Source: Gnetum montanum
Taxonomy: Eukaryota; Streptophyta; Gnetopsida; Gnetales; Gnetaceae
Assembly (NCBI GenBank): GCA_015680685.1
Contig: MNCI01022218.1
Span: 138,509 to 202,508, forward strand
DNA: 64,000 nt
Reading direction: 5' to 3'
Shown here one piece after another: positions 11,714 through 23,479 of the stretch. The notes below the pieces were generated by a model that had not been told where the DNA came from, did no database searches, and was given only the letters and a program-made list of their open reading frames with translations. The translations under genes were made by a program, and so were the position numbers. Position 1 is the first letter of the stretch. Each line of letters starts with the position of its first letter.

Positions 11714-12842
11714 GAAATCTAGAGGAGTAACCTAAGAGAGAGTGATAAAGAACAAAAAAATGCCATAGTAGGCTTGGAACCAGCATTGCTCTTTAGTACC
11801 TGGTTAGATGTCACTGCACCATGCTCAAGAGTGCAGTGGATAGGAGCATGCTAGATGTTAGGTGAAAAGTGAGAGAAGGCATAGGCAATGTGCTGGGGAT
11901 AACAAAGGAATGAAAATGGGGTATTATGACACAACATATGAGGGTTACCAAGGCACTAGAGTGGCTTGTCCTTGAAAATGTTAACTTCTCATCAAAGTGC
12001 TCATGAGAGAGTTAAGGTGTAGGCTTAAGGCTAGGCTAGCTGTGAAACTACTTTGTTGCTTGTTTTCTTGGCAACATTTTTTTCAATGCTTACTACAAAG
12101 TGAAATGATTCCCATCAAGTGAATTGTGTGTCACTATATGGGCTTCACTTCGTCATTGATGAAACTACATGATGTCTATATGATAGGTGTTTCCTCCCTA
12201 GGATGACTGATGTTACATCTTCCTAGGTTTTGACTGGCTGATAGAGGCTTCCCACGGGGTGACTTATATTACGTCCACCTTGGGAAGCTTAATGTTTGAT
12301 AAGATATGTGAAGAGGATGATTTGTTGTCATATCACATGAGTGTTAAAAGGTTTTTCTAGCTCTGCTACATGGAGAAGGGAGGGGTATCTAGATATATGA
12401 GTATGTGTGAGTAGGCTATAACTGGATGAGGGGGATGTGCACTCTTAAGGGGCCTAGCTAGTCCAGTCATGCATATCAAAGTGATGTGGTGACTTGTTGT
12501 TGTGATGAGATATGCCTTTGCACAACTACCTGGGGATTTTTCCTACAAACAAAACTCTAAGAAGACAAGAAAATCACATAATACAAAAAATGCCAATAAA
12601 TTATAGGGGGTGAAGATGCTGCAAGTGCTCTAAAGGCCACACCTATTACAAGTGCTTAGAAATCCATTAAAATTGTAAGAAGGAAAATATGTTGCAAGTG
12701 CTCCAAAGGTCGTGCTTGTTGCAAGTGCTTAATTATGGGACTACAACATGCTCACCCGCATGGTGTAGAAGGGGGGTAGGGGTTATGCTCACTCACTCAC
12801 TTGTAAGAGGACCAATGGAATTATTACTGGTTGACCACAAAC
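11714..12842. other. 3' untranslated region of the composite element
   Basis: No coding content recognised. A roughly 40-base block beginning GCAAGTGCTCTAAAGGCC at about 12,620 is repeated at about 12,693 with few changes. A tRNA-like stretch occupies 11,762-11,828. The rest shows no domain, motif or long repeat I can support. Confidence 0.4.
11762..11828 (-). other. tRNA-like relic
   Basis: On the minus strand a box-A-like TGGTGCAGTGAC is followed about 38 bases later by a box-B-like GGTTCCAAGCC, the spacing found in tRNA genes and in tRNA-derived SINE heads. I could not fold a convincing cloverleaf by eye, no CCA-flanking or terminator logic is clear, and box B has lost the usual TTCGA core. 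It is a degraded tRNA-derived sequence at best, or coincidence. Confidence 0.3.
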
Positions 12843-13310
12843 CTAGTTTAAGGTCTTGGCAAATAGTGCCTTAATAATTTAAGGTTCTAGTAGATTTTGA
12901 ACCATGTTTAAGGTCCTGGAAGACTGTGCTATGCTATTTTATAGTCCTAGTGGACTTCTATGTGCTAGTTTAATGTCATAGATTTTTTTTTGCCACTTTA
13001 AGGTCATGGTAGACTACTAGTTTATAGTCATAGTAGATGCATTGTGTCAATTTAACATCCTGATCCAAGCTTGAGCTATTCTAGTTTAACATCATAGTGG
13101 ATGAATGGTGTGTCAATTTAGCATGATAACAAATGAATTGTGTGTGTCCTACTTTAACATCATAGTGGACAAATGCTTTCCTAGTTTAGCATCATAGTGG
13201 ATGACTATTGTGCCAATTTAACATCATAATGGATGACTGTTGTGCCAATTTAGCATCATAGCAAATGAGATATGTTTATGCCAATTTAACGTCATAGCCA
13301 ATGAATGCTA
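12843..13310. repeat. Minisatellite, about 32 bp monomer, in the retroelement 3' UTR
   Basis: The best units start at 13,090, 13,122, 13,159, 13,190, 13,222, 13,254 and 13,290, giving steps of 31-37 bases, each beginning CATCATAGTGGATGA or a close variant and ending CCAATTTAA or CTAGTTTAG. Going left to about 12,843 the units become more diverged (TTTAAGGTCCTGG, TTTATAGTCCTAG). There are about 14 copies in all. The array starts immediately downstream of the minus-strand integrase, a place where Tat/Ogre-type elements are known to carry tandem repeats. A related array lies at 22,690-23,045. Confidence 0.8.
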
Positions 13311-13324
13311 ACCTTGCTTCATTG

Positions 13325-14480
13325 ATGTGTGATGCTACATGTTAAATGTAATATTGTTTTAAGGATGAATGGTTCACTAGATTGGCAAACTCATTTTTGT
13401 CTTGATCAGTAGGCTTGAATGCTCCATTGTCGTAGGCCTTAGTGACTAGAAAAGGCCCTTCCCAATTGGCTAAAAATTTATCCATAGGTTTACAAATGGC
13501 CTTGAGAACTAGGTCCATTTTCTTGATTAGGCATTCATGCTAGTTGTGATAATGCTTTTGCTGTTGCTTTTCTTGGTACCATTCAATGCAATTAAACATG
13601 TGCATGTGCTCCTCCTTTATTGAGTTGAGGTCTACAGTTCTCAACTCATTATTCTGGCCTTTGTTGATGAAGTCTGAGAGAATCACCTAGATCAATGGAA
13701 CCTACAATTCAAGTGGAAAAATTGCTTCAGACTTGTAAATAAGGCTATAATGTGTCATACTTGCTGTTCTTTAGTGTGTTGTGTGGTAAGCCCAAAATGT
13801 GTAGACTAGTTACTCATGCCATCCTCATTTTCTATTGCTTAGCATTTTCTTAAGAGGATTGACAATGACCTTGTTAGTGGCCTTTGGTTGGCCATTCACC
13901 TAAGGGTAGTATGAAAATGAAAAGGAATGTTTAATGCCAAAGCACTCACAAAAGGCTTTAGTTTTTGCATTACTAAAATATGGTCCAATATTTGTTACTA
14001 TGGTCATGGGTAAGCCAAAACGGGTCACTATGTTATCTAACATGAATTTGCAAACCTGCTATGATGTCATCTTCCTAAGGGGAATAGCCTCAACCCATTT
14101 GATGAAATATTTTGTTGCAGTTATTATGAAGCTATGCCCTGTGGAGGACTTAGGTGTTATGGGTCTGATGATGTCAAAGCCCCAACATTGGAACGACCAC
14201 ATGATTTGCATTGTATGCAATTTAGTTGGTGGCACATGCATTAGGTTGCCATGCTATTGAAAAATGTCATATGTTTGGACCTTTGAGATGCAATCGTACT
14301 TCATGTAAGGCCAATAATAGCCTAACTATATGATTTTTACTACCATTTTCCTAGGTGCTATGTGGCCTCCACACAGTCCCTCATGGACTTGCTCAATGAT
14401 CATTCACACTTTGCCATTGCTCACACAGGTTAGCAGTATGCCATCATAGAATCTGGGACATAACATGTTATCACCTATGA
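13325..14480 (-). pseudogene. Integrase domain of a Tat-like Ty3/Gypsy polyprotein
   Basis: Integrase inserts element cDNA into the genome. On the minus strand the core begins near 14,190 with WGFDIIRPITPKSS and continues through KYFIKWVEAIPL (ORF 14,241-14,059). Downstream frames give FGLPMTIVTNIGPYFSNA, the region before the catalytic glutamate as VNGQPKATN, a long helical segment near SIKEEHMHMFNCIEWYQEK, and a C-terminal WEGPFLVTKAYDNGAF followed by LVNHSSLKQYY. The first catalytic Asp is present, the second (usually TDNG) reads TNIG, and the Glu position reads Lys, so it is dead even apart from stops and frameshifts. A minisatellite follows immediately. Confidence 0.85.
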
Positions 14481-14689
14481 TGATGTACTACTACAAATGT
14501 TTGTGTAGTACATCATTTTGGGCAATAATTAAATATTGCAGAGGCTCACCCTGTAGAAGGTATGCCTTGATATCATCGTACCACTCTCCCATGTTGGTTC
14601 TGCTTACTATGGCTATGGATGCGTCTTTAATGTTTTGCGTGATAGGCACAACACAATCTACCACTAAGATGATCAATGCGTTGAACATG

Positions 14690-15090
14690 CTAGGTGCTAT
14701 GCTAAGGGCTAAAGTTCTCAGTGTGTTGGCAATGGAGTTTTCATTTTGAAAAATATGTTGGACATTGGTAGTTACAAAATGTTTAAGTAGGTGCTTTGCA
14801 TGTCACAGTAAGGCTGTAAATGTTGTGCCTTGTAGGAGTAAAAATCTATTACATGGTTGACCACTAATTGTGAGTTACCTCGAATCACTATGTGTTGGAT
14901 CCCTAGGTTTCATGCTACAAGGATACCTAAGAGGAGACCTTCATACTTTGCCACATTGTTAGTGTAAGGAAGTGCAAAACAATATGTGAAGGATCAGATC
15001 TCTCTAGAGGAAAACTTGATTATAGCAATGGTGCTACCCCTTGAGAGGTTGAAGCTTCATTGAAATGTAGGAGTGCCTCATAGTTGTCAA
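14690..15090 (-). pseudogene. Second (archaeal-type) RNase H domain of Tat-like pol
   Basis: Between the first RNase H and the integrase, minus-strand frames give words such as KYEGLLLGILVA, IQHIVIRG, SQLVVNHVIDFYSYKAQHLQ and PYCDMQSTYL. That is the pattern of the extra RNase H that marks the Tat lineage (a GDSxLV-type motif followed by a tyrosine-rich helix). The aspartate of that motif is mutated here and the frame is broken repeatedly. The minus-strand open stretch 14,688-14,491 continues into the linker before integrase. Its presence places this pol in Tat rather than Athila. I am fairly sure of the domain, less sure of its ends. Confidence 0.6.
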
Positions 15091-15094
15091 GCAC

Positions 15095-15600
15095 TTAGCT
15101 AATGCTACTAACATGCTCGTTTGGGAATTCAAGGTCCATAGTGGCTTGATTATCAATTGGCAAAATTGTAAGTTGTGCAACTATACCTTCACCTTTTGTT
15201 GAGGCTTGCACAGCATAATGTAGCTCAAACTCCACTGTTATTACTTTCCACCATGCAATGCAACTACTTCCATAGATATTTCTCATTATGTCTCATAGTA
15301 CATTATTTTTGCAAATGATATTAACTGGACTACAGAAGAGGTAATGCCTCCACTTCTTTAGTGAGAAGACTAGGGCAAGGTAGTGTTTTTCCACATCGTT
15401 GGATTTCTTCTCATGGGCTACTAATGCATGGCTCAAGTAGTAAACTAGGACCTCTATGTCATCATCTCTCTTTTTGGAAAAGTAAAGAAGAAATGCACAT
15501 GCCAGAAGTGGCAAGGTAGATGTAAAAAGTTTTATCTCCTTAGGAAGGGTGAGCTACAGTTAGTTGTGCTAGCTCTTACTTAAGGTTGTCAAATACTTGT
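15095..15600 (-). pseudogene. RNase H domain of Tat-like pol
   Basis: RNase H removes RNA from the RNA-DNA hybrid made by RT. The minus-strand open stretch 15,514-15,293 contains VLVYYLSHALVAHEKKSNDVEKHYLALVF-type wording, with YYLSHAL, the acidic EKHYLAL helix and LKKWRHYL all recognisable. The next open stretch (15,286-15,095) continues with AWWKVITVEFELHYAVQASTKGEGIVA, the family's usual WxxxLxEFDIxY and KGxAxADxLA segment. A stop separates the two parts. Confidence 0.85.
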
Positions 15601-16560
15601 TGGCATTGACCTATCCACTTGAAGTGGGATCCTCTTGAGCAAATGTTGCATTAGTAATAACTTGTTAGTTAATTGGGCTATAAACCTACATTTGAATTGT
15701 AGTCTAACCTACAACCTTTGAAGGTCCTTAAAGTTGGCTGGTGGCACCAAGTTGTTTATGGCCTTAATCTTGTTGGGGTCTACGCATATTCCTACATTGG
15801 ATGCTACAAAGTTGAGCATCCAGCCCATTTTGACACCAAAAACACACTTCTTGGAATTTAACTGAACCTCGTGTTTTAGGCAGCATTTAAGCACGAGGTC
15901 TAGATCATTTGCATGGGTGTGGGTCACTTTAGACTTAACAGCAATGTCATGGATGTAGTCATTGAGCAAACTTAGCATGTAATCACTAAAGATATATGTC
16001 ATCATGCATTGATACGTTGCTCCTACATTCTTTAGTCCAAAAGGCATCATGGTATAGAAAAATGTACCCTAGGGGGTCATGAAGGTTGTACTAAGCTAGT
16101 CCTTAGGGTTTATCCTACTTTGGTTGTAGCCCAAGAACCCATCCATGAAGGACAACAAGGCATGCTAAGTCGTGGTATCAATTAATTAATGAATATTGGG
16201 CAATGGAAAGTCATATTTGATGGTTGCCTTTCTTAGGTCTCGGAAGTATATGCAAATTTGTATGCTTCTATTTTTCTTAGGTACAACTACAATGTTGGAG
16301 ACCTAGTATACATAGTCAATAGCCTAGATGAAACCAACTTTATAGAGCTTGGTAATCTCATCATGGATTGCCAATGCCACTTCAGGTCTAAATTTGTGTG
16401 CTTTCTACTTAACTGGTTGAATGCATTGATCAAGGATGATGTTGTGCTAGACTAGCTGAGGATCTAGGATCAACGTGTCCTTGTATAACCATGCAAAGGC
16501 TTTGATATTATCATCAAGAACTTTAGTGATTTCTTGAGCACACTAGGGTTCTAACAATGA
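15601..16560 (-). pseudogene. Reverse transcriptase domain of Tat-like pol
   Basis: Minus-strand translation gives, in order, KVLDDNIKAFAWLYKD (N-terminal FAW motif), KLYKVGFI, SNIVVVPKKN, YFRDLRKAT, YDFPLPNI, LLSFMDGFLGYNQSRI, TTFMTP, MMPFGLKNVGATYQ, then YIHDIAVKSK where the catalytic YVDD is expected, LNSKKCVFGV and FKDLQRL. The longest open part is 16,050-15,709. Stops fall mainly at Gln and Trp positions, and the YIHD version has lost a catalytic Asp. Order and spacing are normal for Ty3/Gypsy RT, and RNase H follows directly. Confidence 0.9.
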
Positions 16561-18846
16561 ACTTAGCTTCAATGTTCTTGCCCCACCATTCAATGTAGCC
16601 ACAAGGATATCAATAAGGGAATCCTCTATGACATCCCTTATCTTTAGATTAAGAGCCTTAAGTAGATGGTCTAGAAAATTTAGTGGTGCTTCTACGAATG
16701 TTATTTATTCATTGTAGGTTGTAGGGTCGAGGCCTAGGAAATGAGGGTCTATGCATCGCTTTTATGTCACCATGAGGCCCTATGAGGACTAGAGGTGAGA
16801 AGATCTACTCTTTCATAGTCATGTTGTGTTCCTACAAAATAAATTAGAAAAACATCAAGTGGAACCTATTTTAACAAAGTTAATATGTACAAAATTAGAA
16901 AAGCAATCCAATGAAATTTCCTAAGTATGCATGCAAGTTGCTATGGAAGGTAAACATATTTGTGCCAATTTTAGGCTTTGGTAGGCCACGAATGCACCAA
17001 ACATGCCATTTTAGAGAGGGTTGGCCATGTTTGGGAGTGGAATGGACTTGTGCATTTGTAGGATAGTAAAAAATGATGATTTTGGGCTAGGTATGGCTGA
17101 CTATGCTCTCACCCAATTATGCTCCGACCCAACTATGCTCTCCATTGGGTGTTTTGTGTGGAGCATAGTCCTAGGTTAGTGGGTTATTAAATGACCCTAG
17201 GAGAGTATATAGGCATACTTTTACCATGGTAACTTGTTATTTTTGTCATTTCACAATGACGTTGGAATTTTAGTATTGTTGCTACTTTTGCTTTCACTAC
17301 CAATGGAGAGCATAGTCAAGGAAAAGATGATGCACTGGAGTGGATGCCTACACCCAAGACTGGTGAATGTTATTGAGGGAGAGATAGCACTAGGATGTCT
17401 ACCACAAGTGCATGTGGAGGAGAGGATGCTATCAAAATTAGTCAGGTACACCGACTATTCTCTTCCTTTCTACTCATTTTTTGTTTATTCAAAGGATGGT
17501 TCCATGTGTTATTGCACATGCCCTGCCATGGTAGTAGCTATCATGGCTACACATCATTTGCACCATGGTGGTGGGGAGGGTTTTATGGGTAGGAAGGGTT
17601 TAGCCTATTTTGGGCCATGGGTTTACAACCTTGTGGTGGCCTTGCAATGTGGCTGCAGTGGCTACCATTGAACCCTACGATGTGGCTATGGGGGTGACTA
17701 CTTTTTTTTATTTTTTTCCGCTTCTTTCTTTTTGTAGGGACATAGGGTTTGAGACTATGCATCTTGCAATGGCATGGCTATGGGGTCCATGGCCACCCTT
17801 GCAAGCCTCTATGCTGCCATTTATTTGTGTTTTTTCATCCATTGGCAAGCATGGGGTTTAGGGCCATGCGAGAGGCTAGGGTTTAGGCCTCTACACACCA
17901 TAGCTAGGTTGTAGGTGTTCCTGTAGTGACTAGGATGCAAGTGCAAGTGCTATGTTTTCTTTGAATTGTGAGGGTTATGACTAGCCATGAGCCACATCCT
18001 ACAGTGTGGCCATAGGGGCCATGGGGGTAGTTATGGTTGATGGTAGAGTGCACATATTTTTTTCATTTTTTTTGAAATTAGGGCTACCATGAGGCATGGT
18101 CGTAGGGACTGCAACTACCATTGCAATCTGTCACTTGGTTGTAGGGGTCATAACCACTATTGCACCTTGTGGTGTAGTTTCAAGAGATGCTAGGATTCTA
18201 GCAGTGGCTAGGGATGCCTTTCTACAAGGGCAATGGGTAAGGTAGAGGTCTATCCATATATCTTTTTTGTTTGTTTGGGGTAGTATTGAAGGCATGGCTT
18301 GCAATGGTAGGGGCAAGGTGAGACTTAGCAATGAATGGTGATGTTGGGAGACTACACTCTCTACGACCATGGGACTACACTCTCTAGGCATTGAGAGCAT
18401 AGGATGTTAAGTGTTTGCTAAAATGCCTATCTTCCCAAGTGTTCATTGAAATGTTGGTCCCAAAAGTCCATTTTATAGGACCATGCTCTCCACAAGAGCA
18501 TAGTTGGGGTAGCTCCAAAGTTAGCCAAAATTATGATTTTTCTAGACTGTGCTATCCATTGAGGTAATTGAGAGTTAGAAATTTTTTTTCCAAAATTATG
18601 TTAACTATGCATGTTGCTAAACTACCTATAAACATGTGCTATACCCTAGTGAGTGCCAATAATGTCAAATGAGTTAAGTGATGTTCTACACCCATGAGGC
18701 CCCAGAGTGTATTACCAAAATTGGAAATATTTTTGTTAGTTTATGTTGTATTTTGCTAGTTTTGCTAATTTAGCTTAGTAATTTAATGCCAAATTTTGCA
18801 TCTATGTATGTGTACTAATGCTTTTCCTATTGCTTGCTAATTCTAG
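16561..18846. other. Spacer rich in ACTATGCTC words, no gene recognised
   Basis: Positions 16,561-16,800 may hold the diverged linker upstream of RT on the minus strand. From about 17,090 to 18,560 the sequence repeats words such as GACTATGCTC, GAGCATAGTC, CTCTCCATTG and GACTACACTCTC, the vocabulary of this family's LTR tails, plus repeated phrases around ACCATGGTGG, GCTATGGGGG and CATGGCC. The shared word AATTATGCTCCGACC occurs at about 17,113 and 27,230. It could be a degraded LTR or leader from another copy. The open plus-strand frame 17,234-17,671 lacks any family resemblance and lies in this low-complexity DNA. Confidence 0.4.
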
Positions 18847-21800
18847 GGTGATGTAAAGCCTGTTTTGATAGTAGTTAAGCTCATGGGCATCCTATGTTGC
18901 ATGAGCAAACATGTTCCTAACACGCCTACACTAGATATGAGAGTGGACCATCAGGTGGTGTGCTTCCAGCTATGGGCTCATGAGTTCCTAGAATACCAAC
19001 TATAGTAGTTCAATGTGATCATATGGTCACACTTGGTAGTGGAGGCTGCTAGTGCCATTACTAAGATGTTACTACCCAGGGCTAACCAAGGCATCTTGAA
19101 GTTTGTCTCAAATGAGCCTCCTAAAAGGGTTGATGGGGCAAGTGGTTTAGGTAGGGGTCCCAAGAGCACTTAGTAGCTATCCAAGATATGAAGCATAACA
19201 AGGTTTTATTGTTATAACAAGAGAAACATCCTTTTTATCATGCTACGGGAGCATAACTATTCTAGAACCCACCTAGAACCATCTACTACACCAAAGAATA
19301 AGTGCTTTCATGGTTCTTGTAGTGTTTTTTACTACTAGCTTATGTTAAAATACTAATGAATAGTGGTTAATGCAAGGTTTAAAGTTGATGAGGAGGGCTT
19401 GCATGATGAAGCAGACACTCTAGCCTTAGCCCACACTACCCTAGAGGTGTTCTCATCTTGCACAAATGTTTGGATAGCCATGATTGAGCAAGTGGGACAC
19501 AATCTAGAGGCCTACCCATCTTGATACATAGAGGAATACAAGGAATGCAAGAGCCACAATTAGTTAGATGTGGAGTGAACTACTATTGAGATTAACACCA
19601 AGGAGATTCTTGCAGTGCCACCCCCACCTCACATACCATTTGTACCAAGTACGTGTCTATGTTTTGGCTCATGTGTTTGCTTGTGTATGCCTTATAGTTT
19701 GCCTCATTTGCATGATGCTAATGCTGATTTGCATTGTGTTGTAGTGGTGATTACCTTAGCTGAGGTGATGGTGATCATCACAGGTCCCATAGAAGCCACC
19801 CTCATCATGAAGTATGGCAATTTGGAGGGTGCACAACACTGGCAATGACACAAAGTATAAGATGCACTGACGGCTCAGCTCACACATGCTGGGTTGATGG
19901 ATCTATTATTAGCCCTTATCTCGAGTATCCTGGTGGCTAAAATGGTCACCATCATCAACTCTTTTAGCAACAATATCAAGTAGTTCATCACCTAGATGCA
20001 CAGCATGACAATAGGGATGGACGTTAGCAAGGCCTTTTTTTCTAGCCTCTTTGGCATTCCTATTGATGGCCTGATGATTATTTATAAGGTTGGTAGAGAG
20101 GTGGACCACATAGAGAAGATCAAGGATTGGTTGGAGGCCACTCAATCTCACAAGGGCATACCAATTAAGGATGTGCAAGTGCTTGAGGTGTAGAAGCTCT
20201 ACCCTCTATTCTGTGCTCATGCCTTTTCGAAGTTGTTGTCCCAAGGGAAGATCCTAGGGGTGGAGCAAGCACAGGTGATAAAATAGGTGCTGCTATAAGG
20301 CACGAGGTTCAACTAGGCCATGTACATAGCCACCAACCTACATGTGGAGATTTCTAGCCTACAATTCAACCTCCAAGAAAGGTCCCAAATCCACTTCATG
20401 TTCTTCGTAGGATACATAAAAAGGTTCATAGAGCTTTTGGTTGTGTGAGATGATGGGTGATGGGTGATGTAGGACCATGAGTAGTTGTTCAGGCCATGGA
20501 TCAAGCATATGTTCTCGACCATACACATGCATGATTTCCTAGAGGAGATCAATGAGTCATTGTTAGTAATGACCAAGGGTCCACTGGGGCACTTGCATTA
20601 CTCATGTAATAGTGCAAGCAAGGGTCCTCCAATTGGCATTGGAGATATGAGCAAGGTAGATCACTATATAAAGGAGATAGTGGAGCCATCTAAGGCTAAG
20701 ATTAAGAGGCCACATTCTGAAGAGGAAGGTGGCCCTAAGATTAGGAAGCCAAGCAACAAAAGGATTCACATCAAGCTTCAAATCTTGCATGAAGATGTTG
20801 TAGGTTAGTACATGTAGACTCCTAGATTCCTTAGTTACACTCATGCATATATTTTTATTTTTATGTTTTTTTCATGCTTTTCTAGTAGCTAGTGATGTTT
20901 TATGTGTACTAATGTGCTATATGTGAATGTGTATGTGTTAATCACAAATAAAGAAGAGAGGGATACAAGAGAAATAACCAAGGTGATAGTGAAGGAAGCA
21001 CCTCCTTAAGTTGAGTAGGAGGTGGCTCATGGAGATGAGCCTCACAAGGTGACAGAGGTCCTCTAGCTATTGGAGGAAGAGGGGTTGCTCCACCACAATG
21101 GAGGTGATTTTAATAGTTTGTTTGATAGTGTGTAACTAGATGAGCCCCTTGCTATCACGCCTAAAGGCTTGCTAGGTAATCAGCTTGTAGTGTCATCTGT
21201 CTTCCCTTATTTGTTCTAGTATCTTTAGTTGTTAAGCCATATGCTAATTACATCATTGTGTTATAACATTAGATATTCCCACTAGTGGTCCTACATCAAC
21301 TTATGGCATGGAGCCATGGGCAGATATGCCAAATAAATTTTCCTTCATAGAAGACATCATTGAGGACATGGTGGACCACTTGTGACAAGCAGACCCTAAG
21401 CTTGGTATGTGTGTGATGTTCTTTACTTTATGCTATCTTACTTATTACTCAAATGCTTGATTGCTAATATATGTACAATACCTATAGGTCCTATGCTACA
21501 ATGGGATCTAAGCAAGGTGGCCAAGGTGGATGCCCTACCTAACCTCCCCCATAAAGTTGATTAAGTGTCTCATCACATGTACAAGACATCAAACAAGTAT
21601 GCACTTTCTTGTGCAAAGACATTGTGGGTCTGTAGGTGCTTAGATGAGTAGCTATGGAAACCTGTGCATGAACTACAGGAGAGGGTGGCTAGCTAGTATG
21701 AGAAGATCAAAGATCTTTAATCCAGATACAAATTCATAGCTATTAGGTCACAGGGAGATGGAACCTAGCATACCTCTGAGATCAAGTATGCTAGATATTG

Positions 21801-22460
21801 GACAACTCTTAAAGGTAAGAAAAAGGTCACATGGGAGTTGATAGAGTAGCTACTCCAGATGGATTTGCTCATCCAAAATAATAAGGATTGGAAGAATTAT
21901 AGCATAAATGTTTATCAGTGGAGGTAGATGTAGAATAATCATAAGCATTAGCACAAGTGAGAGCATGATGCATACTTGCAATGGTACAATGAGAAATCTA
22001 TTGAATGCTACCACCTTGAGATGTTTCTTGATGCAACCAATGGAAGGTAGGAATATGACCTATTTTTGTAGAGTATAGTTGTGAGTGATTGTCCTGTGAG
22101 ATAGATTATCACCCCCTCTAGAGATGCCTCTTCTACTACATTTTTTATGGAGCCACTCGCATGGACCACTATGGAGAAAGGCAAGACCCTTATGGGTAAT
22201 AACTTTGGCCATGAGAACTGGATGTAGCTTTTTGAAGCTAAGAACATACAACTCTTAGAGGCTGGCCTAGGAAAGTTGCCTCTAGAACTCACTGATGTAG
22301 GACCCTCTCAAGTTCATTGATTCTTATGCTTTTCATGTTTTAAGTTAGCTTTTATAGTGCATGTTTGCTTACTAATTGTGCATGTTTGTTAATGGTTTTT
22401 GTAGGCACCAAGTAATGCTACAAGCCCCAACGATGTGGTGGAGGAAGAAGAACTTCCACC
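18847..22460 (+). pseudogene. Plus-strand, intron-containing coding-like segment, antisense to the element
   Basis: Not recognised as a known gene. Plus-strand frames give long protein-like stretches between stops, for example around 18,860-19,170 (with VVCFQLWAHEFLEYQ), 20,080-20,190 (GREVDHIEKIKDWLEATQ), 20,485-20,808 (ending KRPHSEEEGGPKIRKPSNK, a basic tail) and 21,780-22,310. They are separated by short stretches with GT...AG ends: 19,649-19,744, 21,176-21,272, 21,405-21,487 and 22,312-22,404 (83-97 bases each), with a further acceptor at 18,845-18,846 and a donor at 20,804. The LWAxE wording faintly recalls plant mobile domains. Extra antisense ORFs are known in Tat-lineage elements. 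That is my preferred reading; a captured host gene is the alternative. Many stops show it is dead. Confidence 0.45.
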
Positions 22461-22689
22461 CCCACCTACTGCCACCAGTTGAGCATAACCACATGTACCT
22501 CCCATTGGGCATTTTGGTAAAATTTTTGCTACATGATGTTATTCATGCTATGTATTTCTATGCATATTAAATTTTATGGATGCTTATTTTCTATGTGTAA
22601 GATATAAACTTTTATCCCTCTATGGTAATTTTCTATGCGTATTATTCAATGTGATGAATTAATGTGCTAACTTAGGATTATGCAATGAT
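22461..22689. other. Short spacer
   Basis: It continues after the last inferred exon. A proline-rich plus-strand wording (HPHLLPPVEHNHMYLP) precedes a stop, then AT-rich DNA leads into the minisatellite. No feature could be supported. Confidence 0.3.
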
Positions 22690-23045
22690 AGCATTACTAG
22701 GAAATTACGGGCCCCATGCTAGTTTAAGGCCATAGTGGCAGGGCCAATGCTAGTTTTTTTTGGTCATTTTGGATCATGCGTTACTAATTTAAGTCCATAG
22801 CGAGCCATGGAAATAGTTTAAGGCCACTCCAAGCTACACATGCTATAGTCTAAGGCCATTCTAGGCCATTGTGAATGGAGTTGAAGGAAATAATTTAAGG
22901 CCATTTCAAGCCACATGTTACTAGTTTAGGACCATTCCAGGCCATAACAATAGTTTAAGGCCAAGCCAAGCCATGGATATCTAGTTTAAGGTCATTTTGG
23001 ATCATGTGTCGCTAGTTTAAGGCCATTCTAGGCTTAGTGATGCTA
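22690..23045. repeat. Minisatellite, about 31 bp monomer, related to the 12.8-13.3 kb array
   Basis: About ten units start TTTAAGGCCATTCCAGGCC or a variant (TTTAAGTCCATAG, TTTAAGGTCATTTTGG, TTTAGGACCATTCC) and end near TGTTACTAG or CGCTAG, with most steps 29-34 bases and one longer unit. The leading core CTAGTTTAAGGyCAT is shared with the diverged left half of the array at 12,843-13,310. It lies just downstream of the minus-strand protease, as the other lies just downstream of integrase. Confidence 0.75.
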
Positions 23046-23479
23046 TGGCTCTTTCTTGGTAATTTTTTGTTTATGATTTTTATGCACTTTGATATTTTCA
23101 TGCAGTAACCTAATAACTATGAAAGGGTAAAATAAATGAGCAAGTGCATAAAAAAAGCATATAAATGCATAAACAAAGCAAACAAAGGTATAAAGAAAGC
23201 AAAACGATGTGTAATCTAAGCAATTAGCCTAAGTGTAAATGCATAATTAAATGTAGTGTAAGTAAAAGGTAAAATAAATGGTATGCAGAAGTGAAGGATG
23301 AACAAGCACTAAGCTCATCTTGGGCTAAGGGAGTACCCTAGTCATGCAATTGCTTCCTAATCTAGTGTGGGTTGGGAGATGCATAGGGCCTAGATTGCAC
23401 TATTTGGTAGTCTCCTTGACTGTCGCTTGCTATGTTGAAGGGCAATTCTTTCCAAAGGGCATCTTCTAATAGGTCATCA
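23046..23479. other. A-rich spacer downstream of protease
   Basis: It contains a diverged run of AAAGCAAA and AAATGCATAA words (23,140-23,280) and then a plausible protease-RT linker on the minus strand. No RT N-terminus follows, although an intact element would have one. No other feature seen. Confidence 0.35.

Noticed and set aside
12843-13310. Possible CRISPR-like array
   Set aside because: Regular 31-37 base steps but no unique spacers; the whole unit repeats, and the host is a plant. It is a minisatellite.
17234-17671. 145-residue plus-strand open frame
   Set aside because: Lies in DNA made of repeated ACTATGCTC/CCATGG words; its translation is an artefact of those repeats.
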